Assembly (NCBI RefSeq): GCF_007713735.2
Contig: NZ_VMNW02000024.1
Coordinates: 36,968 to 100,967, forward strand
DNA: 64,000 bases
Source: Amycolatopsis acidicola
Lineage (GTDB): Bacteria; Actinomycetota; Actinomycetes; Mycobacteriales; Pseudonocardiaceae
Reading direction: 5' to 3'
Shown one piece after another: positions 53,206-61,042 of the stretch (the stretch's first letter is position 1; every line of letters begins with the position of its first letter). A program made the position numbers and the translations under genes. The notes beneath the pieces are model-generated. The model did no database searches, was not told where the DNA came from, and saw nothing but the letters and a program-made list of their open reading frames with translations.

Positions 53206-53210
53206 TGCTT

Positions 53211-53219
53211 ACCTCCTTC
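53211..53219 (-). promoter_or_regulatory. ribosome binding site of the giant gene
   Basis: Read on the minus strand, GAAGGAGGT lies five bases before the GTG at 53205. It is a near-perfect anti-16S match and fixes the start of the giant protein at that GTG. Confidence 0.85.
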
Positions 53220-53258
53220 AGTGCTCTGCTTGGGGTGAAACGAAAATCCGGCGACCGG

Positions 53259-53615
53259 CTACGCGGGGTCGATCTTGTCGACCTCGTCCTTGCCGTCGGC
53301 GTCGGTGGTGATGAACGTGCTGATCGCGGTGACCACCTGGGTGCCGATGGTGCCGAAGTTCTCGCCCATCTGGTGGTCCTGCGTGAACATGTCGCCCAGT
53401 GCCTCGTTCGCGCTGTGCGCGCCCTTGAAGAAACTGGCGCGCGCCTTGTGCCCGATTTCGTCCTGGCCGAAGCATTTGCTCTCGTCCAGGCTGGTGCAGA
53501 TGTCGTTGACCTTCGCGCGTGCGGCGCTCGCGTACTCCGAACCCGTCTGCGCCCACTGCGCGCCCTTGGCCATGATCTCGGCTGGATCGCCGTTCATGTC
53601 GATGTACGTGCTCAC
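53259..53615 (-). CDS. WXG100-like small secretion partner
   Basis: 118 residues, predicted as two helices with a turn at KCFGQDEIGHKARASFF. The pattern W/F-G-x-D-E-x-G with a following aromatic is common in small proteins encoded directly before CpnT-like type VII toxins; here Trp is replaced by Phe49. Two Cys (40, 48) flank the turn and could form a disulfide. The GTG start overlaps the stop of the upstream gene as GTGA and has AGGAGG a few bases ahead, so the two are translationally coupled. The giant gene starts 54 bases downstream. It probably pairs with the giant protein or with another WXG100 protein for export. The call rests on size, motif and position. Confidence 0.65.
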   Translation of the reverse strand: MSTYIDMNGDPAEIMAKGAQWAQTGSEYASAARAKVNDICTSLDESKCFGQDEIGHKARASFFKGAHSANEALGDMFTQDHQMGENFGTIGTQVVTAISTFITTDADGKDEVDKIDPA

Positions 53616-54031
53616 CGGTCCTCCTTCTGTTCGGCGTAGAGCTCGGCGTCGGTGCGGAACATGTCCGGCAGTTCGTCCCTGTCGGGGGCGTACTGCGCGC
53701 GCAGCTCCGCCATGTCCGGCGGCAGGCCTTCTTCGAGGACTTCCCTGGCCTGCGCGCTCACGTCGCGCGCCGCGGCATTGGCCGTGTGCACGATCTTCGC
53801 GCTCAGTTCACCGGCGTCGGGATTGCGGAACACCCGCGGGTCGATCTCCAGGTCCACGAGCTGGCCACGGGAACCGACGACGGCCTTGACCAGCCGGTCG
53901 TCCGACCAGGCCACGCCGGTGAGCGCCTGCATTTTCGCCTGTGCCTTGGGAATGTTCTCGGCAGCCTTGCTCAGCTGCGCGAGCATCTCCCGGAAAACGG
54001 GGTTCGGCCCGTCACTGACCGGAAAACTCAT
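53612..54031 (-). CDS. YbaB/EbfC-like protein of an ESX-type locus
   Basis: 139 residues, with an N-terminal amphipathic helix (REMLAQLSKAAENIPKAQAK), then a sheet-forming segment (GQLVDLEIDPRVF) and helices. This layout is typical of YbaB/EbfC nucleoid-associated proteins, and diverged relatives are common beside type VII secretion genes, where they are thought to be chaperone-like or regulatory. The ATG at 54029-54031 has GAGGAGG five bases upstream. It is first of the minus-strand set that leads into the giant gene. DNA binding is not established for this subgroup. Confidence 0.65.
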   Translation of the reverse strand: MSFPVSDGPNPVFREMLAQLSKAAENIPKAQAKMQALTGVAWSDDRLVKAVVGSRGQLVDLEIDPRVFRNPDAGELSAKIVHTANAAARDVSAQAREVLEEGLPPDMAELRAQYAPDRDELPDMFRTDAELYAEQKEDR

Positions 54032-54077
54032 CGTGTCCTCCTCGCGGATCCGCTCGGAAATTCGACGCCGAGTCCAC

Positions 54078-54111
54078 TTGCGAGGTTCCGTAGTGGGCTA
54101 GCATCCCTTTC
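54078..54111 (+). promoter_or_regulatory. possible leaderless promoter of the mycosin-like gene
   Basis: TTGCGA (54078-54083) and TAGCAT (54099-54104), 15 bases apart, would start transcription at about 54111, right at the ATG at 54112. No Shine-Dalgarno sequence precedes that ATG. The 80-base gap also has to hold the divergent promoter of the minus-strand operon, which I cannot place. Confidence 0.35.
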
Positions 54112-55383
54112 ATGGCAACGAGAAAAATTCCTCGTGCACTGCTCGCCGCGGCCACCGGGATCGCCACCGTCGTGGCCTCGGCCCCCGAAGCCGCCGCTCA
54201 GCAGAACCAGTGCGTCCAGCCGGGCACCACGATCACGGCCGCGCCGTGGTCGCAACAGCTGCTCGCGCCCGAACGGGCCTGGCCGATGACCACCGGCGCG
54301 GGCCAGAAGGTGGCCGTGCTGAGCACCGGAACCGGCACGAACCCGTTGCTGCAGGGCAAGATCGCGGCACAGACCAGCGTCGCGCCCGGTGAGTCCGGCG
54401 GTGGCTCGAGTGGGAAGCCGGACTGCCTCGGCATCGGCACCGGAGTGGCCGGGCTGATCGTGGGCCAGCGCGTCACGGGCATCGGTTTCCACGGTGTGGC
54501 ACCGGACGCGCAGCTGCTTTCGGTGAAAGTCGCCGGGGACGAGTTCCCGCAGGGCCTGCCGACGAACTCCGTAATGCCGGAAACCCTGGCCTCGGGCATC
54601 AACTGGGCCGTCGACCACGGCGCCACGGTGATCGCGGTGCCCACCATCAGCTACCTCGACAGCGACGCGCTGCGCGCGGCCGTGCAACGAGCGCTGAACG
54701 CGAACATCGTCGTAGTCGCCGCGACGGGCGAGCGGGACAACAACGAGACGCTGCCCCTCACCCCGTACCCGGCCGCGTACGACGGCGTCATCGGCGTCGG
54801 GTCGATCGGGGAAAACGGCGAGCTGGCCCAGAATTCCCGCGCCCAAGCCGTGGATATCGTGGCACCCGGCGAAAACGTGGTGACCACGTACCCGGACGGC
54901 GGCCTCGGCGCCGCGGTGGGCACCGGCTTCGCCACCGCGTACGTGGCGGGCAGCGTCGCACTGGTCCGCTCCTACCGCCCACAACTGTCCAATCAGGACG
55001 TCGAACGCCGCCTCCTGGCCGCGGCGGCGCCCGCGCCCGAAGGCGCCGGCAGTGCGAGCTACGGCTACGGCGTGCTGAACCCGTACGCCGCGGTGGTGGA
55101 CAACGTCACCGACGGCACCCCGGCTGCCATGCCGGCGTACCAGGCGCCCGTCGTCGATCAGGCCGAAAAGGCAAGGGAGGACGCGGAAAACAGCTCGGCC
55201 CGGCTGGCGTACATCCTGGCCGCGGCCGGTGCCGCGCTCGCCGCGCTGCTGGTCGGCGCCATCGCGTTCGGGCCGCGTGGCCGCAACCGCCGCTGGCGTG
55301 GCGGGCTGGCGGCGGCCCCGGTCGAGCATCCCGAGGACGAGCTGCCCGAACCACCGGCCCAGCTGTTCGCCGACCGTCCCTGA
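54112..55383 (+). CDS. mycosin-like (MycP) subtilase homologue with all catalytic residues lost
   Basis: 423 residues with a signal peptide (Ala-rich, ending near APEAAAQ), a subtilase domain, a linker and one C-terminal membrane helix (about 365-387) with a basic cytoplasmic tail. This is the layout of type VII mycosins. The triad is gone: VAVLSTGTG has Ser71 where Asp is expected, LGIGTGVAGLI has Ile108 in place of His, and VGTGFATAYVAG has Gly272 in place of Ser. The oxyanion Asn position is also altered (AATGERDN). Codon quality is high and the frame intact, so it is a maintained pseudoprotease rather than a dying gene. Mycosins also stabilise the ESX membrane complex without needing protease activity, so a structural role is plausible. 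Confidence 0.85.
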   Translation: MATRKIPRALLAAATGIATVVASAPEAAAQQNQCVQPGTTITAAPWSQQLLAPERAWPMTTGAGQKVAVLSTGTGTNPLLQGKIAAQTSVAPGESGGGSSGKPDCLGIGTGVAGLIVGQRVTGIGFHGVAPDAQLLSVKVAGDEFPQGLPTNSVMPETLASGINWAVDHGATVIAVPTISYLDSDALRAAVQRALNANIVVVAATGERDNNETLPLTPYPAAYDGVIGVGSIGENGELAQNSRAQAVDIVAPGENVVTTYPDGGLGAAVGTGFATAYVAGSVALVRSYRPQLSNQDVERRLLAAAAPAPEGAGSASYGYGVLNPYAAVVDNVTDGTPAAMPAYQAPVVDQAEKAREDAENSSARLAYILAAAGAALAALLVGAIAFGPRGRNRRWRGGLAAAPVEHPEDELPEPPAQLFADRP

Positions 55384-55447
55384 CGGACGGCGGGCGGCGT
55401 CCCGCATCATTTCCCCTCCCCCCGGTTTGTCCATTGTGGAGACAAAG

Positions 55448-55481
55448 AACCGGTCCCGGAGTCAGGACTCCGGGGCCGGTT
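55448..55481. terminator. bidirectional terminator hairpin between convergent genes
   Basis: Two 16-base arms (55448-55463 and 55466-55481) pair with one T-G wobble and a two-base loop. The hairpin lies between the 3' ends of the mycosin-like gene (plus) and the WXG100 pair (minus), as expected for a shared terminator. A strong U-run is lacking, as is usual in actinobacteria. Confidence 0.7.
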
Positions 55482-55499
55482 CCAGCCGTGCTCGAGACG

Positions 55500-55805
55500 T
55501 CAGCCGCCGAAGAAGCCCGCAGCCCTGATGTCCGCGTTGATCAGGTTCTCGACGTTGTTGACCACCGCGGAACCGACCTCCGAGTGCGCGTTGCCCAGCC
55601 CGTTGGCCTTGACGGTCCACTGCGCCTGCGCGCGCTCGAACGCCTGCTGCGCCTGACCGGCCCAGGCTTCCCCGGCGATGGCCATCGCGTCCTTCTTGAG
55701 GTCCTCGAACAGCTGGATCAGCTGGCCGGCCTTGGTGGTCGTGCTCGACCCCATGTCGCTGACGGCCCCGCTGACCTTGATCATCGGATCGGTCATGCCT
55801 GTCAC
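55500..55805 (-). CDS. WXG100 (ESAT-6-like) protein, W-A-G form
   Basis: Up to 101 residues, helix-turn-helix, with EAWAGQAQQAFE providing the W-x-G turn. It is a typical ESX substrate that forms a dimer with a partner WXG100 protein. The frame opens at GTG 55805; an ATG three codons later (MTDPMIKV) is an alternative start with a better-spaced AAGGGG. It lies 27 bases downstream of another WXG100 gene in the same direction, giving the usual esx tandem pair. No C-terminal Y-x-x-x-D/E secretion motif is evident; the end is AAGFFGG. Confidence 0.85.
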   Translation of the reverse strand: MTGMTDPMIKVSGAVSDMGSSTTTKAGQLIQLFEDLKKDAMAIAGEAWAGQAQQAFERAQAQWTVKANGLGNAHSEVGSAVVNNVENLINADIRAAGFFGG

Positions 55806-55832
55806 ACCCCTTCCTGGTTTGCCCGGGTCCTG

Positions 55833-56186
55833 CTACAGCCTGCTGCCGAAGTTGCCCGCCATGCCGCCACTGTCGGCGGAGATCGCGGCCAGGTGGCTGC
55901 GGTCGTCCTCGTCCTGGCTCTGCATCAGGTTGACGGTCCGGCCGATGGCGGACTCGAGGTCGTCGAGGATCGGCTTGAGGTTGTTCTGCCAGTAGGGCTC
56001 GAGCTCGTCCTGCTGCTTGCTCAGAGCCGCGTTGGCGGCGGCACCCGACCAGGTCGAGCTGCTGACCGCGTCGACGACGCCGGTGCTGATCCCGGTGACG
56101 ACCATGTGCGCTTCCAAGCCGTACTTTTCGATGATCTTCTGGATCTCCCGGACCTGTGCCGGATCGAGCTTCTTTTCGTCGGACAT
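55833..56186 (-). CDS. WXG100 family protein, W-S-G form, partner of the next gene
   Basis: 117 residues: N-terminal charged helix (DPAQVREIQKIIEKYG), then a helical hairpin with STWSGAAANAALSK as the W-x-G turn and a following long helix. The ATG at 56184-56186 has GAGGGG six bases upstream. First gene of the esx tandem pair. The N-terminal extension relative to the second gene is typical of the EsxB/CFP-10-like member, but which of the two is which cannot be decided from sequence. Confidence 0.8.
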   Translation of the reverse strand: MSDEKKLDPAQVREIQKIIEKYGLEAHMVVTGISTGVVDAVSSSTWSGAAANAALSKQQDELEPYWQNNLKPILDDLESAIGRTVNLMQSQDEDDRSHLAAISADSGGMAGNFGSRL

Positions 56187-56454
56187 AGCTCACCCCTCGA
56201 AGTCACTAGCCAGGTGATGCCGACGGTAAGCGAGCCCACTGACATCGGGCGGACACCGAAAATCCCCGTCCGATCGCAGGTCAGGCACCTCGCGCGGGGG
56301 CACCGGTGCGGTCCCGCTACGGGAAGCCCGTACCGGCGGGCACCCGGGTACGGCATTCTCTGCGGTGGAACCAGTCGGATCGGGAATTCAGGGGAACCCT
56401 TGACCGAGTCTGGTTGTCTAAGGAAGAGCTGCTCGACCACTGGACGGAGGGGCG
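56187..56454. promoter_or_regulatory. divergent intergenic region between the esx pair and the plus-strand operon
   Basis: 268 bases with no gene. Toward the plus strand, GGAAC (56393-56397) and GTT (56413-56415) sit 15 bases apart, which loosely resembles an ECF-sigma promoter; a TTGACC at 56400-56405 has no convincing -10. Toward the minus strand I see no convincing promoter pair. The two operons probably start here. Confidence 0.3.
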
Positions 56455-57528
56455 ATGGCCGACGCGGGGGAAGACTGGGCACTCACGAAGGCGAAGCTGA
56501 CGCACGACCCCCACGAGATGGAGGGTTACGGCAACAACGTCGCGAGCATCGGCAAGAACTTCCAGAGTGACATCAACGGCCCCGTCCAGCTGATCCGGGG
56601 CGGCGGGGAGGAAACACAGGTCAGCACCGGGCATTTCCCCGAGGGCGACCAGATCCAGCAGCTGCTCTCGCGCAACGCCACCGAAATGAGCCAGTTCCTC
56701 CAGGCGGCCTATCAGAGCGTGGTCGCGCTGTCCTCGGTCGCGCTCATCTACTCCGAGCTGTTGCGCACCACGGACCTGAACGGCTCGCAGGCGGTGAACG
56801 CGATCGACTGGGCGTTCGCGATCCCCGGCGCGGACAAGCCGAAGGGGCTGCCGTCCTTCGTCGACAACTCGACGCTGCAGGGCGAGATGAGCAAGGTGAC
56901 GGCCACCGACACCACGGGCGAGAAGCTGCTCTCCTCGCACGAGGTCGGCAACGAGACGTTCTCCACGTATTCGTTGGCGGGTGGTGGAATCCACACCGTC
57001 GTGCAGGGCCCCGGCGGCAACAAGACCGAGGCGTTCTACGACAAGAACGGCAACCTGATCACCGAAACGGTCGTCGCCGGCGGCAGGTCCACGACGACCA
57101 CCTACAGCACGAAGACCGGTGAGAAGACCGGGCGGACGCTGAAGATCAGCGGCGCGAACGGCGCGGCCACCACGTACTCCGTCGATGTGAAGACCGGCAA
57201 GAAGTCCATGACCTCGCAGACGTACAACGTGCAGTCGGCGCCGGGATCCACCTCCATCACCGACGTCGACAACTCGAACATCACGGTGCGCTACAACAGC
57301 GAGGGCAAGGTCACGCAGACCGTCACCAAACACGACGACAGCGTCTACAACAGCGACGGCACCTACACGCGCAAGTACTACACCGAAACCGAGACCGCGG
57401 ACGGGAAGACGACGACCAGCGACGTCCGGGAGATCACGGAGCAGCCGCAGGCCGTCACCTCGGACGCGTGGAACAAGGTCATCCAGGAATCGATCGACGA
57501 CACTTCGAAAAAGGTCGAGGGGCACTGA
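56455..57528 (+). CDS. ESX-associated helical protein with beta-repeat tail, unknown function
   Basis: 357 residues. Residues 1-120 are helical and WXG100/PPE-like in character (HEMEGYGNNVASIGKNFQSD then LLSRNATEMSQFLQAAYQSV). Residues 160-320 are Thr/Gly-rich strands with Y-D-K-N-G-N-L-I-T-E-type turns that resemble YD/RHS repeats (FYDKNGNLITETVVAGG, STKTGEKTGRTLKI). The ATG has GGAGGGG upstream. The next gene begins six bases after the stop, so both belong to one operon. It is probably a secreted component; I do not recognise a named family. Confidence 0.6.
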   Translation: MADAGEDWALTKAKLTHDPHEMEGYGNNVASIGKNFQSDINGPVQLIRGGGEETQVSTGHFPEGDQIQQLLSRNATEMSQFLQAAYQSVVALSSVALIYSELLRTTDLNGSQAVNAIDWAFAIPGADKPKGLPSFVDNSTLQGEMSKVTATDTTGEKLLSSHEVGNETFSTYSLAGGGIHTVVQGPGGNKTEAFYDKNGNLITETVVAGGRSTTTTYSTKTGEKTGRTLKISGANGAATTYSVDVKTGKKSMTSQTYNVQSAPGSTSITDVDNSNITVRYNSEGKVTQTVTKHDDSVYNSDGTYTRKYYTETETADGKTTTSDVREITEQPQAVTSDAWNKVIQESIDDTSKKVEGH

Positions 57529-57534
57529 CCGGCG

Positions 57535-59670
57535 ATGGCGGGTAACGACGACCAGTACTTCGGATTCGACCACAGCTGGCTGAGCGCGGTCTCCACCGGC
57601 GACAAGCCGTACATGATCGGCGGCAAGTACGAGCCCACCTACTACTCGCAGACCTGGGACGGCGACCAGCCCAGCGACCCGACGTACTCGATGGACGAGA
57701 CGAAGGCGGCCGACGACTCGGCCAACGCCAGCACCATCGAGATGGTCAACCTGGAGCTCATGGGCGAGCAGCCCGGTACGTCGGACGACCTGTCGATGCA
57801 GTGGGGCAAGCTCGGGCTGATGCTGGCGGGCATCCAGCTGCAGCTGCGCACGCAGACGCAGACCATGGCCGAGGGCTGGGATTCGCCGGCGGCCAAGGAG
57901 GTCTACCTGCTCAAGGTCGGGGAAATGCTGGCGTACCTCGATGTCTGGCAGTACGCGTCGTCGGTGAACTCGGTGAACCTCGCGAACCTCGCCTCGCTGC
58001 AGCGGGAGGCGCAGGACAAGATGCGCACGCTGTGGGCCGAATGGCAGAAGGCCAAGAGCCAGTCGATCACGAACGAGATCGATCTCGCCGGCATCAAGTC
58101 CGCGATGAGCGGGTACGAGCAGGAGCAGGACAGGAAGGCGGGGAAACTCGGGTACCAGAACCGTTCGCTGGACGAGAACCACGAGGACTTCAACCACCGG
58201 GCGCGCGTGCTGGCGAGCGAGATCGCGACCACGTACGCCCCGATCATCCAGGATCTCCGCGGCGGGCACGCGATGATCATGGAGCCGTTCAACGCGCACA
58301 TCCACCCCGGCGCGTTCGGCACCCCGATCCCGAGCGTGTCCACGCCGGGCGCTCCCCCCGGGGCGCCGGGGGCGCCGGGCGGCAGCCCACCGTCCACTTC
58401 GGCCGGTCCGGTGCCGAGTTTCGCCAAGAATGCCCCCAGTGTTCCGGACAACCTCACCGCGCCCACCGACGGACCGCCGGTCGCGCCGAACGCGACCCCG
58501 CCCGCGGTGCCGTCGATCACGGACGTGCCGAACGTGCCCGAGGTCGGAGCGGGCGGCGGGCCGATGATGGTGCCGCCGGCCGTGCAGCCACCACCGGTGC
58601 CGAACATGCTGCAGGCGCTGTCCACAATGGCCCCGTTTCTGGCGAACCCGAACCTGTCGGTGCCGAACGTCCTGAAGAACATGGGCAAGAACCTGCCGAA
58701 CGTGCAGCCGCCGTCGATGCCGGACACGCTCGGCGGCGGGAGCACGCCCGGCGGCACGCCCCCGGCCGGTGCGGCGGACCTGGAGAACCTGCCGAATTCG
58801 TTGTCCACGCAGAACGGCATGTACCCGCCGGGCACGATCACCCCGCCGCCGGGCGGCAGTGTTCCGCAGGAACAGCAGAAGCAGCAAGGGATGCCCGGCT
58901 CCCAGCTGACGCCGCCGCCGGGTTCGTCGATGGGGCAGAGCCCGCAATCCCGGCAGTCGCAACGAAACGGCGCGCCTGCCGGTCGCGGTCCTGGCTCCCA
59001 GCTGACGCCGCCGCCCGGTTCGTCAATGGGGCAGAATCCCCAATCCCGCCAGGGAATGCAGGATGGGAGCGCGCCAGCCGGTGTCTCACCCGAACTCGCG
59101 GACGCCTTCCGGCCGCCGCCCGCGAGCACGCCTTCCGTGCTGGGCAACGAATCGAAGCGGCGCGTCCGGCCGGGCAGCCTGTCCGAAGGTATCCAGAGCG
59201 AGTACCAAGGTCTGGGCGGTGCGACTCCGCCCGTGCTGGGCAACCCGCGCCGTGAAGGTGCGGGCAAGGGCATGGGCCGTCGGCCGCGCCCGTTGCGGAA
59301 GCTGTTGCGGCGCGACAAGAAACTGCAGCCGCATGAGCTCTCGGAGTTCCTGAGCGGGTTACCCGCGGCCACCGCGCCGGTGCTGGAAGGCCGAGTGCAC
59401 CAGGAACCGGTCGAATCGGTCGGCGAGGTCCCGTCTTCGTTGCTGGCGCCGAAGCACGCGCTGCCGGAGCCGGACAAGCACGCCCGCCCCGTGGAGCACG
59501 CCGACCGCACAACGCGTGTCGCGCATCAGCCGGCTACGGGCCAACCCGACGTTTCCCCCGAAAACGCCTGGGAGGTGGAAAACCCAGGCGGACCGATGGT
59601 CGCCGGGCACACCCCGGCCAAGCACAACCAAGTGGAGGCAACACCTCTGGACAACCGCTCGACGAGCTGA
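57535..59670 (+). CDS. EspB/PPE-like secreted protein with proline-rich tail
   Basis: 711 residues. The N-terminal ~240 residues are long helices with the turn MAEGWDSPAAKEVYL (Trp115; W-x-S in place of W-x-G), as in EspB/PPE-type ESX substrates. After residue 265 the chain is Pro/Gly/Ala-rich and disordered. Two direct copies of a 20-residue segment (GSQLTPPPGSSMGQ plus six residues) start at residues 455 and 487 (58897 and 58993). A basic stretch (RRPRPLRKLLRRDKK) lies near residue 590. The final part is acidic and polar. It follows the 357-residue gene by six bases. The likely role is an ESX substrate or extracellular scaffold. Confidence 0.65.
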   Translation: MAGNDDQYFGFDHSWLSAVSTGDKPYMIGGKYEPTYYSQTWDGDQPSDPTYSMDETKAADDSANASTIEMVNLELMGEQPGTSDDLSMQWGKLGLMLAGIQLQLRTQTQTMAEGWDSPAAKEVYLLKVGEMLAYLDVWQYASSVNSVNLANLASLQREAQDKMRTLWAEWQKAKSQSITNEIDLAGIKSAMSGYEQEQDRKAGKLGYQNRSLDENHEDFNHRARVLASEIATTYAPIIQDLRGGHAMIMEPFNAHIHPGAFGTPIPSVSTPGAPPGAPGAPGGSPPSTSAGPVPSFAKNAPSVPDNLTAPTDGPPVAPNATPPAVPSITDVPNVPEVGAGGGPMMVPPAVQPPPVPNMLQALSTMAPFLANPNLSVPNVLKNMGKNLPNVQPPSMPDTLGGGSTPGGTPPAGAADLENLPNSLSTQNGMYPPGTITPPPGGSVPQEQQKQQGMPGSQLTPPPGSSMGQSPQSRQSQRNGAPAGRGPGSQLTPPPGSSMGQNPQSRQGMQDGSAPAGVSPELADAFRPPPASTPSVLGNESKRRVRPGSLSEGIQSEYQGLGGATPPVLGNPRREGAGKGMGRRPRPLRKLLRRDKKLQPHELSEFLSGLPAATAPVLEGRVHQEPVESVGEVPSSLLAPKHALPEPDKHARPVEHADRTTRVAHQPATGQPDVSPENAWEVENPGGPMVAGHTPAKHNQVEATPLDNRSTS

Positions 59671-59741
59671 GTCAACGGTCGGTAAGAGTGCGGGAGGCCA
59701 CACCGCTTCGCGCTTCTGCCGGTGAATGGGTCTGACCTAGG

Positions 59742-61034
59742 GTGTCCGGCGTGACCGGACGGCTGAACGGAGTACGCGGAGCCGTGCACCGATGGGCCGA
59801 ACGGGCTCGTACCACCGTGCACGGCTGGGGCGCTTTGCCTGCTCGTGCCAGAGGGTGGCTGCTGGTGGCCGGGTTGCTGCCGGTGATCGTCGCGGGCATG
59901 GTGTTCAGCGGTTTGTCCCCGACGGACCTGCAGGTCTACCGGTTCGGCGCGCTCGCGCTGGCCGCCGGGCACGATGTGTACGGTCCGCTGCCGGTGCCGA
60001 CCGGAAGCAATCCGTTACCGTTCATCTACCCACCGTTCGCGGCCTTGGCGTTCCTGCCGCTGGCGCTGCCCTCGCTGCCGCTGGCGGCGGTGGCGATGGC
60101 CGCCGCGTCGGCTGGTTCGCTCGCGGTGACGCTGCACCTCGTGATCCGCCGAATCTGGACGACGGCCTCACGCCGTGTCGCCTGTGGGTTCGCCGTCGCG
60201 TTGTCGTTGGCGTGCGTGGCATTGGAGCCGGTGCGGGAGACGTTCAGCTTCGGCCAGGTGAACCTGGTGCTCATGGCGCTCGTCGCGGTCGACTGCCTCA
60301 ACGACCGGCCGGGGTGGCGGCGGGGAATCCTGGTCGGTATCGCCGTGGCGGTGAAGGTGACGCCCGCCGTGTTCCTCCTGTTCCTGTTCCTGCGTAAAGA
60401 CTTCCGGGCCGTGCGCAACGCGGTGCTTTCGGCTGCCGTGGTCTGCGGGCTGTGCTGGTTCATCGCGCCGGACTCGACGCGACGGTACTTTTTCGGCGGC
60501 GAACTCACCGGCGCGTCGGGGTTGAGCGGCTCGCCGTACGCCACGAACCAGACGATCACGGGTGCCCTGAACAGGCTCGCGTTGCCCCCGTCCTGGCACG
60601 AGGCGCTCTGGTTGTTGCTCACCGGTGCGACCGTGGTGCTCGGCGTGATCGCGATCCGCCGGGCCGACCGGTTGATGGGGCTGATCCTCACGGCGCTCAC
60701 CGGGCTCGTGATCTCGCCGATCTCGTGGTCGCACCACTGGGTGTGGATCGCGCCCGCACTCGTGCTGCTCGGCGGCCGGGCCCTGCGCGCGGCGAACCCG
60801 GCCGCACTGGGCGGGGTGCTTGCGGTGGGCGTGATCTTCGTCGTCGCACCCCATTCCCACCTGCCGGCCACCAACGGCCGTGAACTGACGTGGACCCCGT
60901 GGGAACACCTCATCGGCGACTCGTATCTGCTGCTGGGCCTGGCTTTCCTGGCGTGGAACGCATTCCGCCCCCTAGCCCGGCGAGGCGTGCGCAGCCCCGC
61001 AACGGACACACAACCGGCGGTGTCCTCGGCCTGA
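59742..61034 (+). CDS. GT87 (DUF2029) family mannosyltransferase-like membrane protein
   Basis: 430 residues, about ten hydrophobic segments. The pattern is that of GT87 polyprenol-phosphate-mannose-dependent transferases: SPTDLQVYRFGA in the first extracytoplasmic loop (the acidic residue of this loop is the usual catalytic base), FIYPPFAALAF, SFGQVNLVLM and VKVTPAVFL. The protein would extend lipoglycans or phosphatidylinositol mannosides at the outer face of the membrane. The start is GTG 59742 with no strong ribosome binding site; a second GTG at 59751 is possible. The preceding 71 bases show nothing clear beyond that. Confidence 0.8.
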   Translation: MSGVTGRLNGVRGAVHRWAERARTTVHGWGALPARARGWLLVAGLLPVIVAGMVFSGLSPTDLQVYRFGALALAAGHDVYGPLPVPTGSNPLPFIYPPFAALAFLPLALPSLPLAAVAMAAASAGSLAVTLHLVIRRIWTTASRRVACGFAVALSLACVALEPVRETFSFGQVNLVLMALVAVDCLNDRPGWRRGILVGIAVAVKVTPAVFLLFLFLRKDFRAVRNAVLSAAVVCGLCWFIAPDSTRRYFFGGELTGASGLSGSPYATNQTITGALNRLALPPSWHEALWLLLTGATVVLGVIAIRRADRLMGLILTALTGLVISPISWSHHWVWIAPALVLLGGRALRAANPAALGGVLAVGVIFVVAPHSHLPATNGRELTWTPWEHLIGDSYLLLGLAFLAWNAFRPLARRGVRSPATDTQPAVSSA

Positions 61035-61042
61035 TTTCGTGA

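Noticed and set aside
52915..52925. W-G-G at residue 96 as a WXG100 turn
   Set aside because: Its distance from the N-terminus and the flanking residues do not give the usual helical hairpin; noted only as part of the helical N-terminal region.
1..53205. A modular peptide or polyketide synthetase
   Set aside because: No condensation, adenylation, ketosynthase, acyltransferase or carrier-protein motifs were seen; the recognised domains are motor, protease and toxin-like.
56317..58962. Long minus-strand open frame opposite the two ESX-associated genes
   Set aside because: Composition is low-complexity Arg/Val/Gly with no recognisable motif, while the plus-strand genes have ribosome binding sites and sensible helices.
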